From Aneurinibacillus uraniidurans (GTDB lineage: Bacteria; Bacillota; Bacilli; Aneurinibacillales; Aneurinibacillaceae), in contig NZ_CP116902.1 of the NCBI RefSeq assembly GCF_028471905.1, positions 308,501-372,500 on the forward strand: 64,000 bases of DNA, written 5' to 3'. Below the pieces are notes generated by a model that was not told the DNA's origin, made no database searches, and saw only the letters and a list, made by a program, of their open reading frames with translations. Both the position numbers and the translations under genes were made by a program. This document shows, piece after piece, positions 52,586-61,850 of this stretch; positions within the stretch are counted from its first letter, which is position 1, and each line of letters starts with the position of its first letter.

Positions 52586-54034
52586 GTGGTAGTGAAACGC
52601 CGCACATTCATCACCATCATTCTGTTAGCTGTTGTATGTACAAGCATCGTGACGCTTGCGGCTGCCAAATACGTTGGACAGGCGTGGGGCAGCAGTGGTA
52701 CAGCAGGAAATAAGCAGGAGATGGTGACGGCACCGAACCCGGAACTGGCGAAGATTTACGAAGCGTACCAGATCATTCAGGGAACGGCTCTGGAGAAGCG
52801 GGAACAAACTAAGCTGATTGACGGTGCTATCGACGGCATGGTTAAGACGCTCGATGACCCATTCTCCGATTACATGAATCAGAAAGAAACGAAAGATTTC
52901 AACTCATCCATTCAGTCCACCTTTGAGGGGATTGGGGCCGAAGTCACGCTGAAAAATGATAAGGTGACAATTGTTTCCCCGTTCAAAGGTTCTCCTGCGG
53001 AACGTGCAGGCTTGCGTCCAGGAGATCAGATCCTAAAAGTAAATGGAAAAAGCTTGAGCGGTATGAGCTTAACGGATGCCGTTCTACAGATTCGTGGACC
53101 AAAAGGAACGAAAGCAGAGCTTGAAATCATGCGAGCCGGTCTATCTGATCCGATGCAGATTACGGTTGTCCGGGATGATATTCCGGTTGAAACCGTATAT
53201 GCGGACACTGTTGAGAAGGATGGCAAAACGTACGGTAAGATCGAGATTACACAGTTCTCTGAAAACACCGCGCAGCATTTTGAAAATGAACTGAAGAAGC
53301 TCGAAGCCAAAAACATTAGCGGTCTGATTGTGGATGTACGAGGCAATCCAGGAGGCCTGCTGAAATCAGTAGAGGCAATCGGGAATCTCCTCGTACCGAA
53401 TAAAGGGATTATCCTTCAGATACAGTACAGTGATGGTCGCAAAGACATCGTTCGTTCTGATCTTAAGCAGGCGAAGTATCCGGTTGTAATCTTAACGGAT
53501 AAAGGAAGTGCGAGCGCATCGGAGATTCTTGCGGGAGCCCTTCAGGAAAATGGCTACAAAGTAGTCGGTGACCAGTCATTCGGGAAAGGAACCGTACAGA
53601 ATACGATTCCGTTAGAAGATGACAGTCAGTTGAAAATCACAGTCGCCAAGTGGCTGACGCCGAAAGGAAACTGGATTCACAAAAAAGGCATCACACCGGA
53701 TGTGAAAATTAATCAACCGGACTATTTCACGGCGGCTCCGATTTCGGACAAAACAGAGCTTGTGCGTGATATGAACAGTGCGGATGTGAAAAACTTACAA
53801 TTGATTCTCAAAGGGCTTGGCCAGGCACCGGGGCGTCAGGATGGCTATTTTGATAGTCATACGGAAACAGCAGTAAAAGCATTCCAGAGTCTGCACCAGC
53901 TCCCGATGACGGGACGAGTAGATAAGAAGACAGCACAGCTGATGCAGGAAGAGTTGATTACGCGTATTCGTGATCCGAAGAATGACTTGCAAATGCAGGG
54001 TGCGTTGGAAGTATTGTCAAGAGAAGCAAAATGA
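52586..54034 (+). CDS. S41 carboxyl-terminal processing protease (CtpA/CtpB)
   Basis: The protein of about 482 residues has one N-terminal membrane anchor (FITIILLAVVCTSIVTLAAA), a PDZ domain (GIGAEVTLKNDKVTIVSPF, AERAGLRPGDQILKVNG) and an S41 protease domain. The catalytic Ser lies in TDKGSASASEILAGAL and the Lys in QSFGKGTVQ. The C-terminal peptidoglycan-binding repeat includes AVKAFQSLHQLPMTGRVDKKTAQLM. The order ftsEX, ctp, minJ is the same as around ctpB in B. subtilis. There CtpB cuts the sporulation regulator SpoIVFA, so this may be its counterpart. GTG 52586 is well spaced from AAAGGTGG; 52574 and 52592 are alternatives. Confidence 0.9.
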   Translation: MVVKRRTFITIILLAVVCTSIVTLAAAKYVGQAWGSSGTAGNKQEMVTAPNPELAKIYEAYQIIQGTALEKREQTKLIDGAIDGMVKTLDDPFSDYMNQKETKDFNSSIQSTFEGIGAEVTLKNDKVTIVSPFKGSPAERAGLRPGDQILKVNGKSLSGMSLTDAVLQIRGPKGTKAELEIMRAGLSDPMQITVVRDDIPVETVYADTVEKDGKTYGKIEITQFSENTAQHFENELKKLEAKNISGLIVDVRGNPGGLLKSVEAIGNLLVPNKGIILQIQYSDGRKDIVRSDLKQAKYPVVILTDKGSASASEILAGALQENGYKVVGDQSFGKGTVQNTIPLEDDSQLKITVAKWLTPKGNWIHKKGITPDVKINQPDYFTAAPISDKTELVRDMNSADVKNLQLILKGLGQAPGRQDGYFDSHTETAVKAFQSLHQLPMTGRVDKKTAQLMQEELITRIRDPKNDLQMQGALEVLSREAK

Positions 54035-54072
54035 TTTTTCAGCAGGGATTAGGAGCTGAAATAGAGAATTTT

Positions 54073-54108
54073 ACAACCACGGTGTAGAAATGGCCGTGGT
54101 TGTTTTTT
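54073..54108 (+). terminator. Terminator after the ctp gene
   Basis: ACAACCACGG (54073-54082) pairs perfectly with CCGTGGTTGT (54094-54103), followed by T6. Confidence 0.88.
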
Positions 54109-54127
54109 ATGAGGTGGAGGAATAGAT

Positions 54128-55429
54128 ATGATAGACTGGTCTACTTTTTTGGTTGATCTGCTTATACAAATTCCGCGTACGCTGCTTAGTCCAGCACTGT
54201 ATGCGTTTATTCTCTTGCTCTTCTGGTATGCAAGTCGGCAGATTAAACAGGAACGGCGCCTTTTTTCCGTGCGGGTGACGTCTGCACCACGTGAGATTGT
54301 ACAGGCACTTGTTCCGGGGATCATAGTCGGAGCGGCGATATCGATTCTCTTGTTGGGATTCGGCATTGCATTGTCATACTTCGATGTATTGTCACTCTGG
54401 ATTGGGAGTTTACTTCTGGGATTGATTGCTCCGCGTTTTGCGGCGGCGGGATATGCGGGTGGTGTGTTGATCGTGCTGTCTGCGCTATTCCGTCAGGTGG
54501 ATGCGAGTGGGACGGGCCTATTCGCGTCGCTGGCAGGGTGGATGCAGCAGGTGCATGCTCCGGCAATTGCGGCACTGCTTGGCCTTTTATATGTGGCAGA
54601 AGGGATATTATTGCGGCGCCCTTCATTATACGGCTGTTCGCCGATGCTGCTTACTAGTCAGCGGGGGCTTGTGGTGGGAGCGTACCGTGTACGTAGGTTG
54701 TGGCTCGTCCCGCTGATCACGTTCATTGCAGATGGAACAGGCTCTTATTCATTTGTACTGCCGTCCGGCTGGCCTTGGTGGGCAGGCGCTGCGGTTTTAA
54801 GTCTGCTTCCCCTTCCGCTTATGATTGGACATGAGGATACGGCGATTGTCGCGACACCGGACGAGCAGATGCGCAGGCCTGGTACATGGATAATGGGGCT
54901 CGGTCTGTTGATTTTTGTGCTTGGTTATCTTGGCACGTACTGGTTACCGTTTGCTGTGCTGGGTGGCGTACTGGCGTTGGCCGGGCATGGTACCTTGCGT
55001 ATGTACAGCCGCTGGCAGCAGAAGCTTCATGCACCATTATATGTGCAACGGAATAAAGGGGTATGCGTGCTGGGAGTTCTGCCGGGGAGTCCGGCGGATG
55101 AGATGGAGATTGTGACGGGCGATGTGATCATGCGAGTGAATGGACAGAGCATTGCTGGGGTAGAGGACTTGTATCCGGCGTTGCAGCAGCAGTCCGCCTT
55201 TTGTAAAATGGAAGTGTTGAATCGGGACGGACATATTAAATATGTGCAGCGCTCGGTATACCAGGGAGATCATCATCAGCTCGGATTGATTTTGGCACCG
55301 GAAGCAACAGGAGAGATGGTAGGGGTGTCCCGAATGCGTCGCGGGGGGCTTTTGGAACGAAATCATCAGCCGATGGATGAACCTGAATCGAGTGTGCCGT
55401 TGGATCAAGGAAAGGATGTTTCATTTTGA
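54128..55429 (+). CDS. minJ: MinJ-like multi-pass membrane protein with PDZ domain
   Basis: The 433-residue protein has about seven or eight hydrophobic segments over residues 1-310, including ALVPGIIVGAAISILLLGFGIALSY and WIMGLGLLIFVLGYLGTYWLPFAV. A cytoplasmic PDZ domain follows (RNKGVCVLGVLPGSPADEMEIVTGDVIMRVNGQSIAGVEDLYPAL). In B. subtilis MinJ has this build, lies after ctpB, and links DivIVA to MinCD at the cell poles. The location after a ctp gene supports the same identity. GGTGGAGG precedes the ATG. Sequence similarity in MinJ membrane parts is low, so the call rests on layout and synteny. Confidence 0.72.
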   Translation: MIDWSTFLVDLLIQIPRTLLSPALYAFILLLFWYASRQIKQERRLFSVRVTSAPREIVQALVPGIIVGAAISILLLGFGIALSYFDVLSLWIGSLLLGLIAPRFAAAGYAGGVLIVLSALFRQVDASGTGLFASLAGWMQQVHAPAIAALLGLLYVAEGILLRRPSLYGCSPMLLTSQRGLVVGAYRVRRLWLVPLITFIADGTGSYSFVLPSGWPWWAGAAVLSLLPLPLMIGHEDTAIVATPDEQMRRPGTWIMGLGLLIFVLGYLGTYWLPFAVLGGVLALAGHGTLRMYSRWQQKLHAPLYVQRNKGVCVLGVLPGSPADEMEIVTGDVIMRVNGQSIAGVEDLYPALQQQSAFCKMEVLNRDGHIKYVQRSVYQGDHHQLGLILAPEATGEMVGVSRMRRGGLLERNHQPMDEPESSVPLDQGKDVSF

Positions 55430-55656
55430 TTGTCAGTTATATAGTTGCATTGATCATGCCGCTTGTGCTGGCGGCTGTTCTCTCGCGTGCCATACGAAAT
55501 GTATGGGTAGGTATCATCGCGACATTTGGTATCATGATGGTCGGCTTCGATGGGGCGTATCAACCGCTTCCGGTTATACTCATCGGTGCTGCAGCTGGAT
55601 TGATCGGTATGTACATCGGGTATCTTTGGTTGAAGTCGAATAATCTTACAGAATGA
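55426..55656 (+). CDS. csbA: Small membrane protein, CsbA-like
   Basis: The 76-residue protein has three hydrophobic helices (SYIVALIMPLVLAAVL, WVGIIATFGIMMVGF, LPVILIGAAAGLIGMYIGYLWL). It starts at TTG 55426, overlapping the stop of the MinJ-like gene (TTGA), with AAGGAAAGGA upstream. Size, membrane layout and position before uvrBA match B. subtilis CsbA (DUF2198), a small protein of the general stress regulon. Residue conservation cannot be judged from the sequence alone, so the name is tentative. Confidence 0.6.
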   Translation: MIVSYIVALIMPLVLAAVLSRAIRNVWVGIIATFGIMMVGFDGAYQPLPVILIGAAAGLIGMYIGYLWLKSNNLTE

Positions 55657-55660
55657 AAAG

Positions 55661-55695
55661 AGGCACCGTGACTTGTACTCACGGTGCCTTTCTGT
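55661..55695. terminator. Bidirectional terminator
   Basis: AGGCACCGTGA (55661-55671) pairs perfectly with TCACGGTGCCT (55679-55689). T-rich tails exist on both strands, so it can serve the + strand csbA-like gene and the convergent - strand repeat protein. Confidence 0.87.
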
Positions 55696-55721
55696 TGCTT
55701 ATAAATCAGATGCTGTCTGAA

Positions 55722-56432
55722 TTAATTTGTTGCTGCTGCTTGATGTTTTTCACCTTTAGCTGGGAATTTGATGCCGAGTGCTTCAAGCTGAGTTTTAGCT
55801 TCATCTTTTGTTAAAGTACCCGCTTTTACTTGATCACGAATGGCTTTTACTTTTGCTTTGGTAGCATCGTCAAGTTTATTGAAAGCACCTTGATGACGTT
55901 CTGGTGCTTTGATGCCGAGTGCTTCGAGCTGAGCTTTAGCTTCATCTTTCGTTAAAGTACCCGCTTTTTCTTGTTCGAAAATGGCTTTTACTTTTTCCTT
56001 TGTCGCAGCATCAAGGTTAGCGAAGTGATCTTGATGTTGTGGCAGTTTAATGCCGAGTGCTTCGAGTTGAGCTTTCGCTTGATCATGAGTTAAAGTGCCA
56101 GCTTTTTCTTGTTCGAAAATGGCTTTTACTTTTGCTTTGGTAGCATCGTCAAGTTTATTAAGAAACCCTTCGCGGTGTTGTGGGGCTTTGATACCGAGTG
56201 CTTCTAATTGAGTTTTCGCTGCTTCTTGTGTTAGTGTGCCAGCTTTCACCTGATCACGAATGGCTTTTACTTTTTCTTTCGTCGCAGCATCAAGGGTAGC
56301 ATGTGCATGATGTCCAGCATATTGTTTCTCTTGGGATGGTGATTGTGCAGGTGCATCAGCAGCAAACACAGATCCAACGGATGCCAGAGCGAATACAGCA
56401 CCTAAAGCAGTTGCAACAAGTTTCTTTTTCAT
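55722..56432 (-). CDS. Secreted protein of four tandem helical-hairpin repeats
   Basis: The 236-residue product has a signal peptide (MKKKLVATALGAVFALAS, cleaved near FAADAP). Four repeats of about 46-47 residues follow, with consensus LDxATKxKVKAIxxQxKAGTLTxxxAKxQLEALGIKxP. Each repeat reads as two short helices joined by AGTLT, similar in style to SHOCT/DUF2680-type hairpins. Repeats 1 and 3 start DAATKEK and repeats 2 and 4 start DDATKAK, while IRDQV marks 1 and 4 and IFEQE marks 2 and 3. The linkers are His/Gln-rich (APQHRE, LPQHQD, APERHQ), which could bind metal ions. I do not recognise a family. AAAGGAGA stands before the ATG. Confidence 0.82.
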   Translation of the reverse strand: MKKKLVATALGAVFALASVGSVFAADAPAQSPSQEKQYAGHHAHATLDAATKEKVKAIRDQVKAGTLTQEAAKTQLEALGIKAPQHREGFLNKLDDATKAKVKAIFEQEKAGTLTHDQAKAQLEALGIKLPQHQDHFANLDAATKEKVKAIFEQEKAGTLTKDEAKAQLEALGIKAPERHQGAFNKLDDATKAKVKAIRDQVKAGTLTKDEAKTQLEALGIKFPAKGEKHQAAATN

Positions 56433-56536
56433 AAATAGCCATCTCCTTTAATGTAAGTGGGGTTTTGTTTACGTCTTAATAATGGACTAGAAATATGGTA
56501 AGAATGTCAAACAATTATGGGGAATTATAAAAAATA

Positions 56537-56570
56537 AAAGCAGCGTCCTATTTACTAGGAAGCTGCTTTT
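56537..56570 (-). terminator. Terminator of the ABC transporter operon
   Basis: On the - strand AAAGCAGC...TCCTA pairs with TAGGA...GCTGCTTT (one unpaired base on each side) and runs into a U-rich tail. It lies just past the last permease gene. Confidence 0.83.
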
Positions 56571-56577
56571 ATACACA

Positions 56578-57225
56578 TTACCTCGCTTGCTCTAACCGTT
56601 TAGCCACAAGCGAAAGACTGAAGTTTACCACAAAGTACATCAATGCAATGATAAGCAAAATCGGGATGATATAGTTTGTGTGCGTATTGTAGATGATCTG
56701 TCCGTTATGCATGACATCTTCAAGGGTGATGATGATCGCAAGTGAGGTATCTTTCAACAGTGAGATGAATTGACTGACCATCGGCGGTGCCATGCGGCGG
56801 AGCGCCTGTGGGAGCACGATGTGTCGTAGTGTCTGCATATAGGACATGCCGGATGAACGGGCTGCCTCGATCTGTCCCTTGTCAACAGATTGCAGACCAC
56901 TGCGGACAATTTCAGAAATCATAGCCGCTTCAAATATAGTAAGAGCTGCAATTGCTGCGCTAAATACCTCAAGCTTAATACCGATATCCGGGAGTGCGAA
57001 GTAAACGAAAAAGATGATGAGGATGAGCGGTAGATTTCGAATCGTTTCTACACAGACGAACATCGCCTGTGACAGAACTGGAATTTTCATATAGCGAATT
57101 ACGCCAATAATGACGGCGAAAATAAATGATAGGATAATCGCGATTGCGGCGACCTCTAGGGTAACAAGAAAGCCCTCTAGCAAAAAGCGTAAATTAGCAG
57201 CGCTATAAGCACCAGCAAAATCCAT
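56578..57225 (-). CDS. Polar amino-acid ABC permease 2
   Basis: The protein of about 215 residues is of the GlnP/HisM permease family. It has five hydrophobic helices, ETIRNLPLILIIFFVYFALP, and the EAA loop GQIEAARSSGMSYMQTLRHIVLPQALRRMAPPMVSQF that docks with the ATPase. ATG 57225 is preferred because AAGGAGTG is well spaced from it; a GTG at 57234 would lie in that site. It is paired with the permease upstream, and together they form the membrane channel of the transporter encoded by this - strand operon. Confidence 0.92.
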   Translation of the reverse strand: MDFAGAYSAANLRFLLEGFLVTLEVAAIAIILSFIFAVIIGVIRYMKIPVLSQAMFVCVETIRNLPLILIIFFVYFALPDIGIKLEVFSAAIAALTIFEAAMISEIVRSGLQSVDKGQIEAARSSGMSYMQTLRHIVLPQALRRMAPPMVSQFISLLKDTSLAIIITLEDVMHNGQIIYNTHTNYIIPILLIIALMYFVVNFSLSLVAKRLEQAR

Positions 57226-57257
57226 AACGGTCACTCCTTTCGTAGTACAGTGTCTGC

Positions 57258-57920
57258 TTATCTATGTCCGACGCGCATGCGGCGTTCTAGCAAGTTGACC
57301 AGAATCGATAGTGGAACGGTAAGTAATAGGTAGAAGGCCGCTACGAGTATATACGTTTCGAATGTATGGAACGTACTGGTTGCTACAATATCGGCGTGGT
57401 ACATCAGGTCCATCCCGGCGATGACACCGAGAATGGCTGAGTTTTTTACCAGGTTAATAAATTGATTGCCGAGTGGCGGAATCACAATTCGGAATGCTTG
57501 CGGCAGAATGACGTAGCGCATTGCTTGCACATATGATAGACCCGACGAGCGGGCCGCTTCCATCTGTCCTTTGGAAATGGATTGAATCCCAGCTCGAATC
57601 GCTTCCGAGATAAAGGCTGCTGTATAAATCGTGAGGCCAAGTGTTCCGGCAGCAAAGGAGTTGATCTCGATTCCTAAACCCGGCAGTCCGAAATAAAAGA
57701 AGAATATCTGAATAAGTAGCGGGGTATTACGGATAAATTCAACATAAGCACGCCCAATAAAGACAAGTAGCCGAAATGGCGAAATGCAGAGCAAGGCTAC
57801 AAGTGTGCCGAGTGCTAAGCTTGCTACCAGTGCGAGTAGACTGACCTCCAGCGTGGTAAGCAGTCCACTTGTATATTCATGGGAGTAGGTTGAGTAAATT
57901 TCTACAATCGTGTTTAGCAT
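57258..57920 (-). CDS. Polar amino-acid ABC permease 1
   Basis: The 220-residue membrane protein of the same permease family has EFIRNTPLLIQIFFFYFGLPGLG, LGLTIYTAAFISEAIRAGIQSI, and the EAA loop GQMEAARSSGLSYVQAMRYVILPQAFRIVIPPLGNQF. It shares most of this loop with its downstream partner, so the two probably arose by duplication and act as a heterodimer. It lies between the binding-protein gene and the second permease. Confidence 0.93.
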   Translation of the reverse strand: MLNTIVEIYSTYSHEYTSGLLTTLEVSLLALVASLALGTLVALLCISPFRLLVFIGRAYVEFIRNTPLLIQIFFFYFGLPGLGIEINSFAAGTLGLTIYTAAFISEAIRAGIQSISKGQMEAARSSGLSYVQAMRYVILPQAFRIVIPPLGNQFINLVKNSAILGVIAGMDLMYHADIVATSTFHTFETYILVAAFYLLLTVPLSILVNLLERRMRVGHR

Positions 57921-57990
57921 GCTTCCCCGTCCTTTCTGTGAAAAAAAGGGCCTGTCGGTCAGTGAAGCGCACCGTCAGACCCAGTTCTGC

Positions 57991-58842
57991 TTATTTTTTC
58001 TCTGGCTTTTTGTTAAACCATTTCTCATGGAGTTTATCGTATTCACCGGAAGATTTCATTTCCTTGATTGTTTCGTTTACAGCTTTCAGCATTTCTGTGT
58101 CGCCTTTGCGAACCGCAATGCCATACGGTTCATCCGTGAACAGACCGCCTACGAGCTTATAATTCGGATCTTCTTTCTGCATGCCAAGCAGAATGGAGTT
58201 ATCAGTTGTAAGCGCATCACCTTTTTTCGACTTAAGCGCAGTGAATGCTTCCGCATAGTTCTCGTATTCCGCTACTTTTGCTTCGGGAGATTTCTCACGG
58301 ATGTTTTTCGCGGAAGTAGAGCCTTTTACCGCGATGACGGTTTTGCCTTTCAAATCCTGAATACCCGTAATCGGGGAGTTATTAGCAACGAGCAGCGATT
58401 GGCCTGCTTCAAAGTATACATCAGAGAAATCAACCTGTTTCTTCCGTTCCTCTGTAATGGTCATTGTTGCAACAATCGCATCGATGTCACCATTGTTAAG
58501 AAGCGGGATACGTGTTTTAGAGGTTACTTCTTTCAACTCAATTTTGTTTTCATCGCCAACGACCTTTTTTGCCACAGCTTTTGCCACATCAATGTCAAAG
58601 CCTTTAACCTGACCGTCTGCTGGGTCTTTTTTACCGAACAGGTTGGTGTCGTATTTTACACCGACAATGAGTTTTCCGCGTTCTTTTGCTGCGGCGACGG
58701 CACTTTTTACTGTTTTGGTGTCGCCGCCACTTGTAGCTGTTCCGGCTGCTGGTTTATCTCCACCACCACCACAACCTGTGAGAGCAGCAGTAATAGCAAG
58801 CGCCATTGTTATAACGGATACTTTCCATTTTTTCTTTACCAT
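57991..58842 (-). CDS. Substrate-binding lipoprotein, glutamate/glutamine type
   Basis: The 283-residue solute-binding protein (SBP family 3) has a lipoprotein signal with lipid Cys24 in ALTGCGGG. RGKLIVGVKYDTNLFGKKDP, GQVKGFDIDVAKAVAKKVVGD, LLNNGDIDAIVATMTITEERKKQVDFSDVYFEAGQSLLV, LKGKTVIAVKGSTSAKNIRE and YGIAVRKGD follow. The GFDIDVAKAVA motif is common in glutamate- and glutamine-binding members. It binds the amino acid outside the membrane and hands it to the two permeases encoded downstream. Confidence 0.93.
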   Translation of the reverse strand: MVKKKWKVSVITMALAITAALTGCGGGGDKPAAGTATSGGDTKTVKSAVAAAKERGKLIVGVKYDTNLFGKKDPADGQVKGFDIDVAKAVAKKVVGDENKIELKEVTSKTRIPLLNNGDIDAIVATMTITEERKKQVDFSDVYFEAGQSLLVANNSPITGIQDLKGKTVIAVKGSTSAKNIREKSPEAKVAEYENYAEAFTALKSKKGDALTTDNSILLGMQKEDPNYKLVGGLFTDEPYGIAVRKGDTEMLKAVNETIKEMKSSGEYDKLHEKWFNKKPEKK

Positions 58843-58885
58843 TAAAAAATCCCCCTTTATATATGTGTGATAAAAGAACTCAACA

Positions 58886-59614
58886 TTAGTGATTAAGTAA
58901 ACGACTTAGGAAAGCGCGAGCCCGCTCTTCTTTCGGATTCTCGAAGAAAGTATTCGGCTCGCTTACTTCAACAATCTGACCCTGATCCATAAAGACAACA
59001 CGGTTCGCTACTTCACGGGCAAATCCCATCTCGTGTGTCACAACGACCATCGTAATCCCTTCGTGAGCCAGACTTTTCATAACGTCCAGTACTTCCCCGA
59101 TCATCTCCGGGTCAAGTGCAGAGGTTGGCTCATCGAACAGCATAACTTTTGGCTTCATGGCAAGACCGCGAGCAATTGCTACACGCTGTTGCTGACCGCC
59201 TGACAGTTCGCCCGGATATGCATCGGCTTTATGGGCAAGTCCGACTTTTTCGAGATAGTAACGGGCTGTTTTATCCGCTTCCTGTTTCGGGATATTCCGG
59301 ACTTTACGCGGAGCTAGCGTAATGTTTTCAAGCACTGTCATGTGCGGGTACAGGTTAAAGTGCTGAAAGACCATGCCAATCTCTTGGCGCATTTCGTTAA
59401 GATTTGTTTTACGGTCATGAACACGTACGCCGTCCACAATCAGTTCACCAGATGAAATCGCTTCCAAACGATTGATGCAACGGAGCATGGTAGATTTACC
59501 GGAACCGGAAGGGCCGATTACAACGACAACTTCGCCTGCTGAGATCGTTAGGTTGATGTCTTTGAGAACGTGAAAGGAGCCGTAATGTTTATCTACCTGG
59601 CGAAATTCAATCAT
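58886..59614 (-). CDS. Polar amino-acid ABC transporter ATPase (GlnQ-like)
   Basis: The 242-residue ATPase has Walker [14 protein letters not shown]-loop [23 protein letters not shown], the signature [19 protein letters not shown] and Walker [16 protein letters not shown]. The H-loop lies in VVVTHEMGF. Start ATG 59614 follows TTAGGAGG; upstream codons to 59677 have no ribosome site. It is the first gene of the operon ATPase-SBP-permease-permease, a complete importer for an acidic or amide amino acid. Confidence 0.95.
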   Translation of the reverse strand: MIEFRQVDKHYGSFHVLKDINLTISAGEVVVVIGPSGSGKSTMLRCINRLEAISSGELIVDGVRVHDRKTNLNEMRQEIGMVFQHFNLYPHMTVLENITLAPRKVRNIPKQEADKTARYYLEKVGLAHKADAYPGELSGGQQQRVAIARGLAMKPKVMLFDEPTSALDPEMIGEVLDVMKSLAHEGITMVVVTHEMGFAREVANRVVFMDQGQIVEVSEPNTFFENPKEERARAFLSRLLNH

Positions 59615-59663
59615 TCGCAATCCTCCTAAACAAAACAGTAAAAATTTTATTAATATTTTATTA

Positions 59664-59693
59664 ATGATACCCTGCATCAGTAAAAAATGTAAA
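59664..59693 (-). promoter_or_regulatory. Possible promoter of the ABC transporter operon
   Basis: On the - strand TTTACA (59693-59688), an 18-base spacer and TATCAT (59669-59664) form a plausible sigma-A promoter about 50 bases before the ATPase start. Confidence 0.4.
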
Positions 59694-59765
59694 TATTAAT
59701 TTATCGTAAAAATAAGAAAAATACATTTTCAATATGAACAAAACTCATGAACTTATAACCAGAGA

Positions 59766-59777
59766 GAACTTTTGTTC
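59766..59777. promoter_or_regulatory. LexA (SOS) box before uvrB
   Basis: GAACttttGTTC is an exact match to the Gram-positive LexA/DinR core GAAC-N4-GTTC. It lies upstream of and next to the uvrB promoter, as expected for a damage-induced uvrBA operon. Confidence 0.8.
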
Positions 59778-59784
59778 GGTTAAA

Positions 59785-59815
59785 TTGCGTTTTCGCATAG
59801 CTCATATGCTATAAT
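59785..59815 (+). promoter_or_regulatory. uvrB promoter
   Basis: TTGCGT (59785-59790), a 19-base spacer and an extended -10, TGCTATAAT (59807-59815), form the promoter. Transcription would begin near 59822, which argues against a GTG start at 59831 for lack of a ribosome site. Confidence 0.65.
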
Positions 59816-59848
59816 AGAAGGTAGTATTTTGTGCAGAAAGATGGTGAG

Positions 59849-61840
59849 ATGTTGGAAAGGCTTACGAAAAAATTCGAGCTCGTCTCTGATTACGAACCAA
59901 AAGGTGATCAGCCAACTGCGATTGCTGCACTAGTGAATGGAGTTGAAGCGGGCAAGAAGCATCAAACATTGCTAGGTGCAACTGGAACAGGGAAAACATT
60001 CACGATGGCACAGGTTATTAATCGTGTCCAGAAGCCAACACTGGTCATTGCCCATAATAAAACACTTGCTGCTCAGTTAGCCAGCGAGTTCAAGGAGTTC
60101 TTCCCGCATAATGCGGTAGAATACTTCGTCAGTTACTATGATTACTATCAGCCGGAAGCGTACATTCCGCAATCGGATACGTATATTGAGAAAGATGCTA
60201 GCATTAATGAAGAGATTGACAAGCTCCGTCACTCAGCAACGAGCGCATTGTTTGAGCGTAATGATGTCATTATTGTGGCGAGTGTGTCTTGCATTTATGG
60301 TCTCGGTTCACCGCAGGAATACGGTTCCCTTCTATTATCATTGCGTCGGGGAATGGAGAAAGGGCGGGACGACGTACTGCGCAAGCTGATTGACATTCAG
60401 TATGATCGGAACGACATTAACTTTACGCGCGGTACATTTCGCGTGCGTGGAGATGTGGTGGAGATCTTTCCTGCCTCTACAAGTGAACATGCGATACGTG
60501 TAGAGTTTTTCGGTGATGAAATTGAGCGGATCACCGAAATTGATGTGTTAACGGGTGCTGTGCTTCTGGAGCGGGAACACGTCGCGATTTTTCCGGCGTC
60601 TCACTTCGTAACTGGACCGGATAAGATGAGTAAGGCGATCATCAGCATCGAAGCGGAGTTGGAACAGCAGCTGGCGCATTTTAAAGAGCAGGGCAAGCTG
60701 CTAGAAGCGCAGCGCTTAGAGCAGCGAACACGCTATGACATCGAGATGATGCAGGAGATGGGCTACTGCTCGGGTGTAGAGAACTATTCACGTCATCTAG
60801 CGGGGCTTGCCCCAGGTGCGACACCGTATACGTTACTTGATTACTTTCCAGATGATTTTATGATTATGGCGGATGAGTCCCACATTACGATTCCGCAAAT
60901 TCGCGGGATGTATAACGGGGATAAGGCTCGTAAGGATATGCTCATTCAGCATGGTTTCCGCCTGCCGTCCGCAGCCGATAACCGCCCGCTGCAATTCAAA
61001 GAATTTGAGAAACATATTAATCGGATTGTTTATGTATCGGCGACACCAGGTCCGTATGAGCTGGAGAAGGCACCGGATGTAGTCGAGCAGGTGATTCGTC
61101 CGACAGGCCTGCTTGATCCAACCATTGATGTGCGTCCATCACAAGGTCAGATTGATGATCTAGTAGGGGAGATTCATGACCGGATTGCCTGTGGTGAACG
61201 GGTGCTGGTGACGACACTTACGAAAAAAATGTCGGAGGATTTAACCGACTACCTCAAAGAGATTGGAATCAAAGTGCGCTATTTGCACTCGGATATTAAA
61301 ACGATTGAACGTATGCAAATTATTCGTGATCTGCGGCTTGGTGTGTTTGACGTACTGATTGGCATTAACCTGCTGCGGGAAGGGTTAGATATACCGGAAG
61401 TATCGTTGGTAGCGATTCTTGATGCAGATAAAGAAGGCTTCCTGCGCAACGAACGTTCGCTGATCCAGACCATCGGGCGGGCGGCACGTAATGCGAGCGG
61501 TCATGTGATTATGTACGCTGATAAAATCACCCAATCCATTGAGAAGGCATTGGATGAGACGAGCCGTCGCCGGAAGCGGCAGATTGCGTATAACGAAGAA
61601 CATGGCATCACACCGCAGACGATTCAAAAAGCGGTGCGTGATGTGATTGAAGCAACGAAAGTGGCTGAGCAAGAGGAAGAGTATTTGCCGCAGAAGATGT
61701 ATAGCAAATTGAGTAAGAAAGAGCGTAAAGAAGTAGTGGCACGTATGGAAGACGAGATGAAGGAAGCAGCACGTGCCCTGAATTTTGAGCGGGCGGCTGA
61801 GCTGCGCGATCTGATTCTTGAATTGAAAGCGGAAGGATGA
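59849..61840 (+). CDS. uvrB: Excinuclease ABC subunit B
   Basis: UvrB checks DNA damage and loads UvrC in nucleotide excision repair. The 663-residue protein has [17 protein letters not shown] near the start, Walker A GATGTGKT (43-50), and the beta-hairpin region [27 protein letters not shown]. Helicase motifs include [15 protein letters not shown] and [23 protein letters not shown]. The C-terminal UVR motif, [19 protein letters not shown], binds UvrA and UvrC. ATG 59849 is chosen over GTG 59831 because of the promoter position. uvrA follows after 10 bases. Confidence 0.97.
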   Translation: MLERLTKKFELVSDYEPKGDQPTAIAALVNGVEAGKKHQTLLGATGTGKTFTMAQVINRVQKPTLVIAHNKTLAAQLASEFKEFFPHNAVEYFVSYYDYYQPEAYIPQSDTYIEKDASINEEIDKLRHSATSALFERNDVIIVASVSCIYGLGSPQEYGSLLLSLRRGMEKGRDDVLRKLIDIQYDRNDINFTRGTFRVRGDVVEIFPASTSEHAIRVEFFGDEIERITEIDVLTGAVLLEREHVAIFPASHFVTGPDKMSKAIISIEAELEQQLAHFKEQGKLLEAQRLEQRTRYDIEMMQEMGYCSGVENYSRHLAGLAPGATPYTLLDYFPDDFMIMADESHITIPQIRGMYNGDKARKDMLIQHGFRLPSAADNRPLQFKEFEKHINRIVYVSATPGPYELEKAPDVVEQVIRPTGLLDPTIDVRPSQGQIDDLVGEIHDRIACGERVLVTTLTKKMSEDLTDYLKEIGIKVRYLHSDIKTIERMQIIRDLRLGVFDVLIGINLLREGLDIPEVSLVAILDADKEGFLRNERSLIQTIGRAARNASGHVIMYADKITQSIEKALDETSRRRKRQIAYNEEHGITPQTIQKAVRDVIEATKVAEQEEEYLPQKMYSKLSKKERKEVVARMEDEMKEAARALNFERAAELRDLILELKAEG

Positions 61841-61850
61841 TGACGGGCGT

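Noticed and set aside
57910-58845. 311-codon + strand ORF opposite the binding-protein gene
   Set aside because: It is the antisense shadow of a clear substrate-binding lipoprotein; the translation is Phe/Cys/Arg-rich with no motif.
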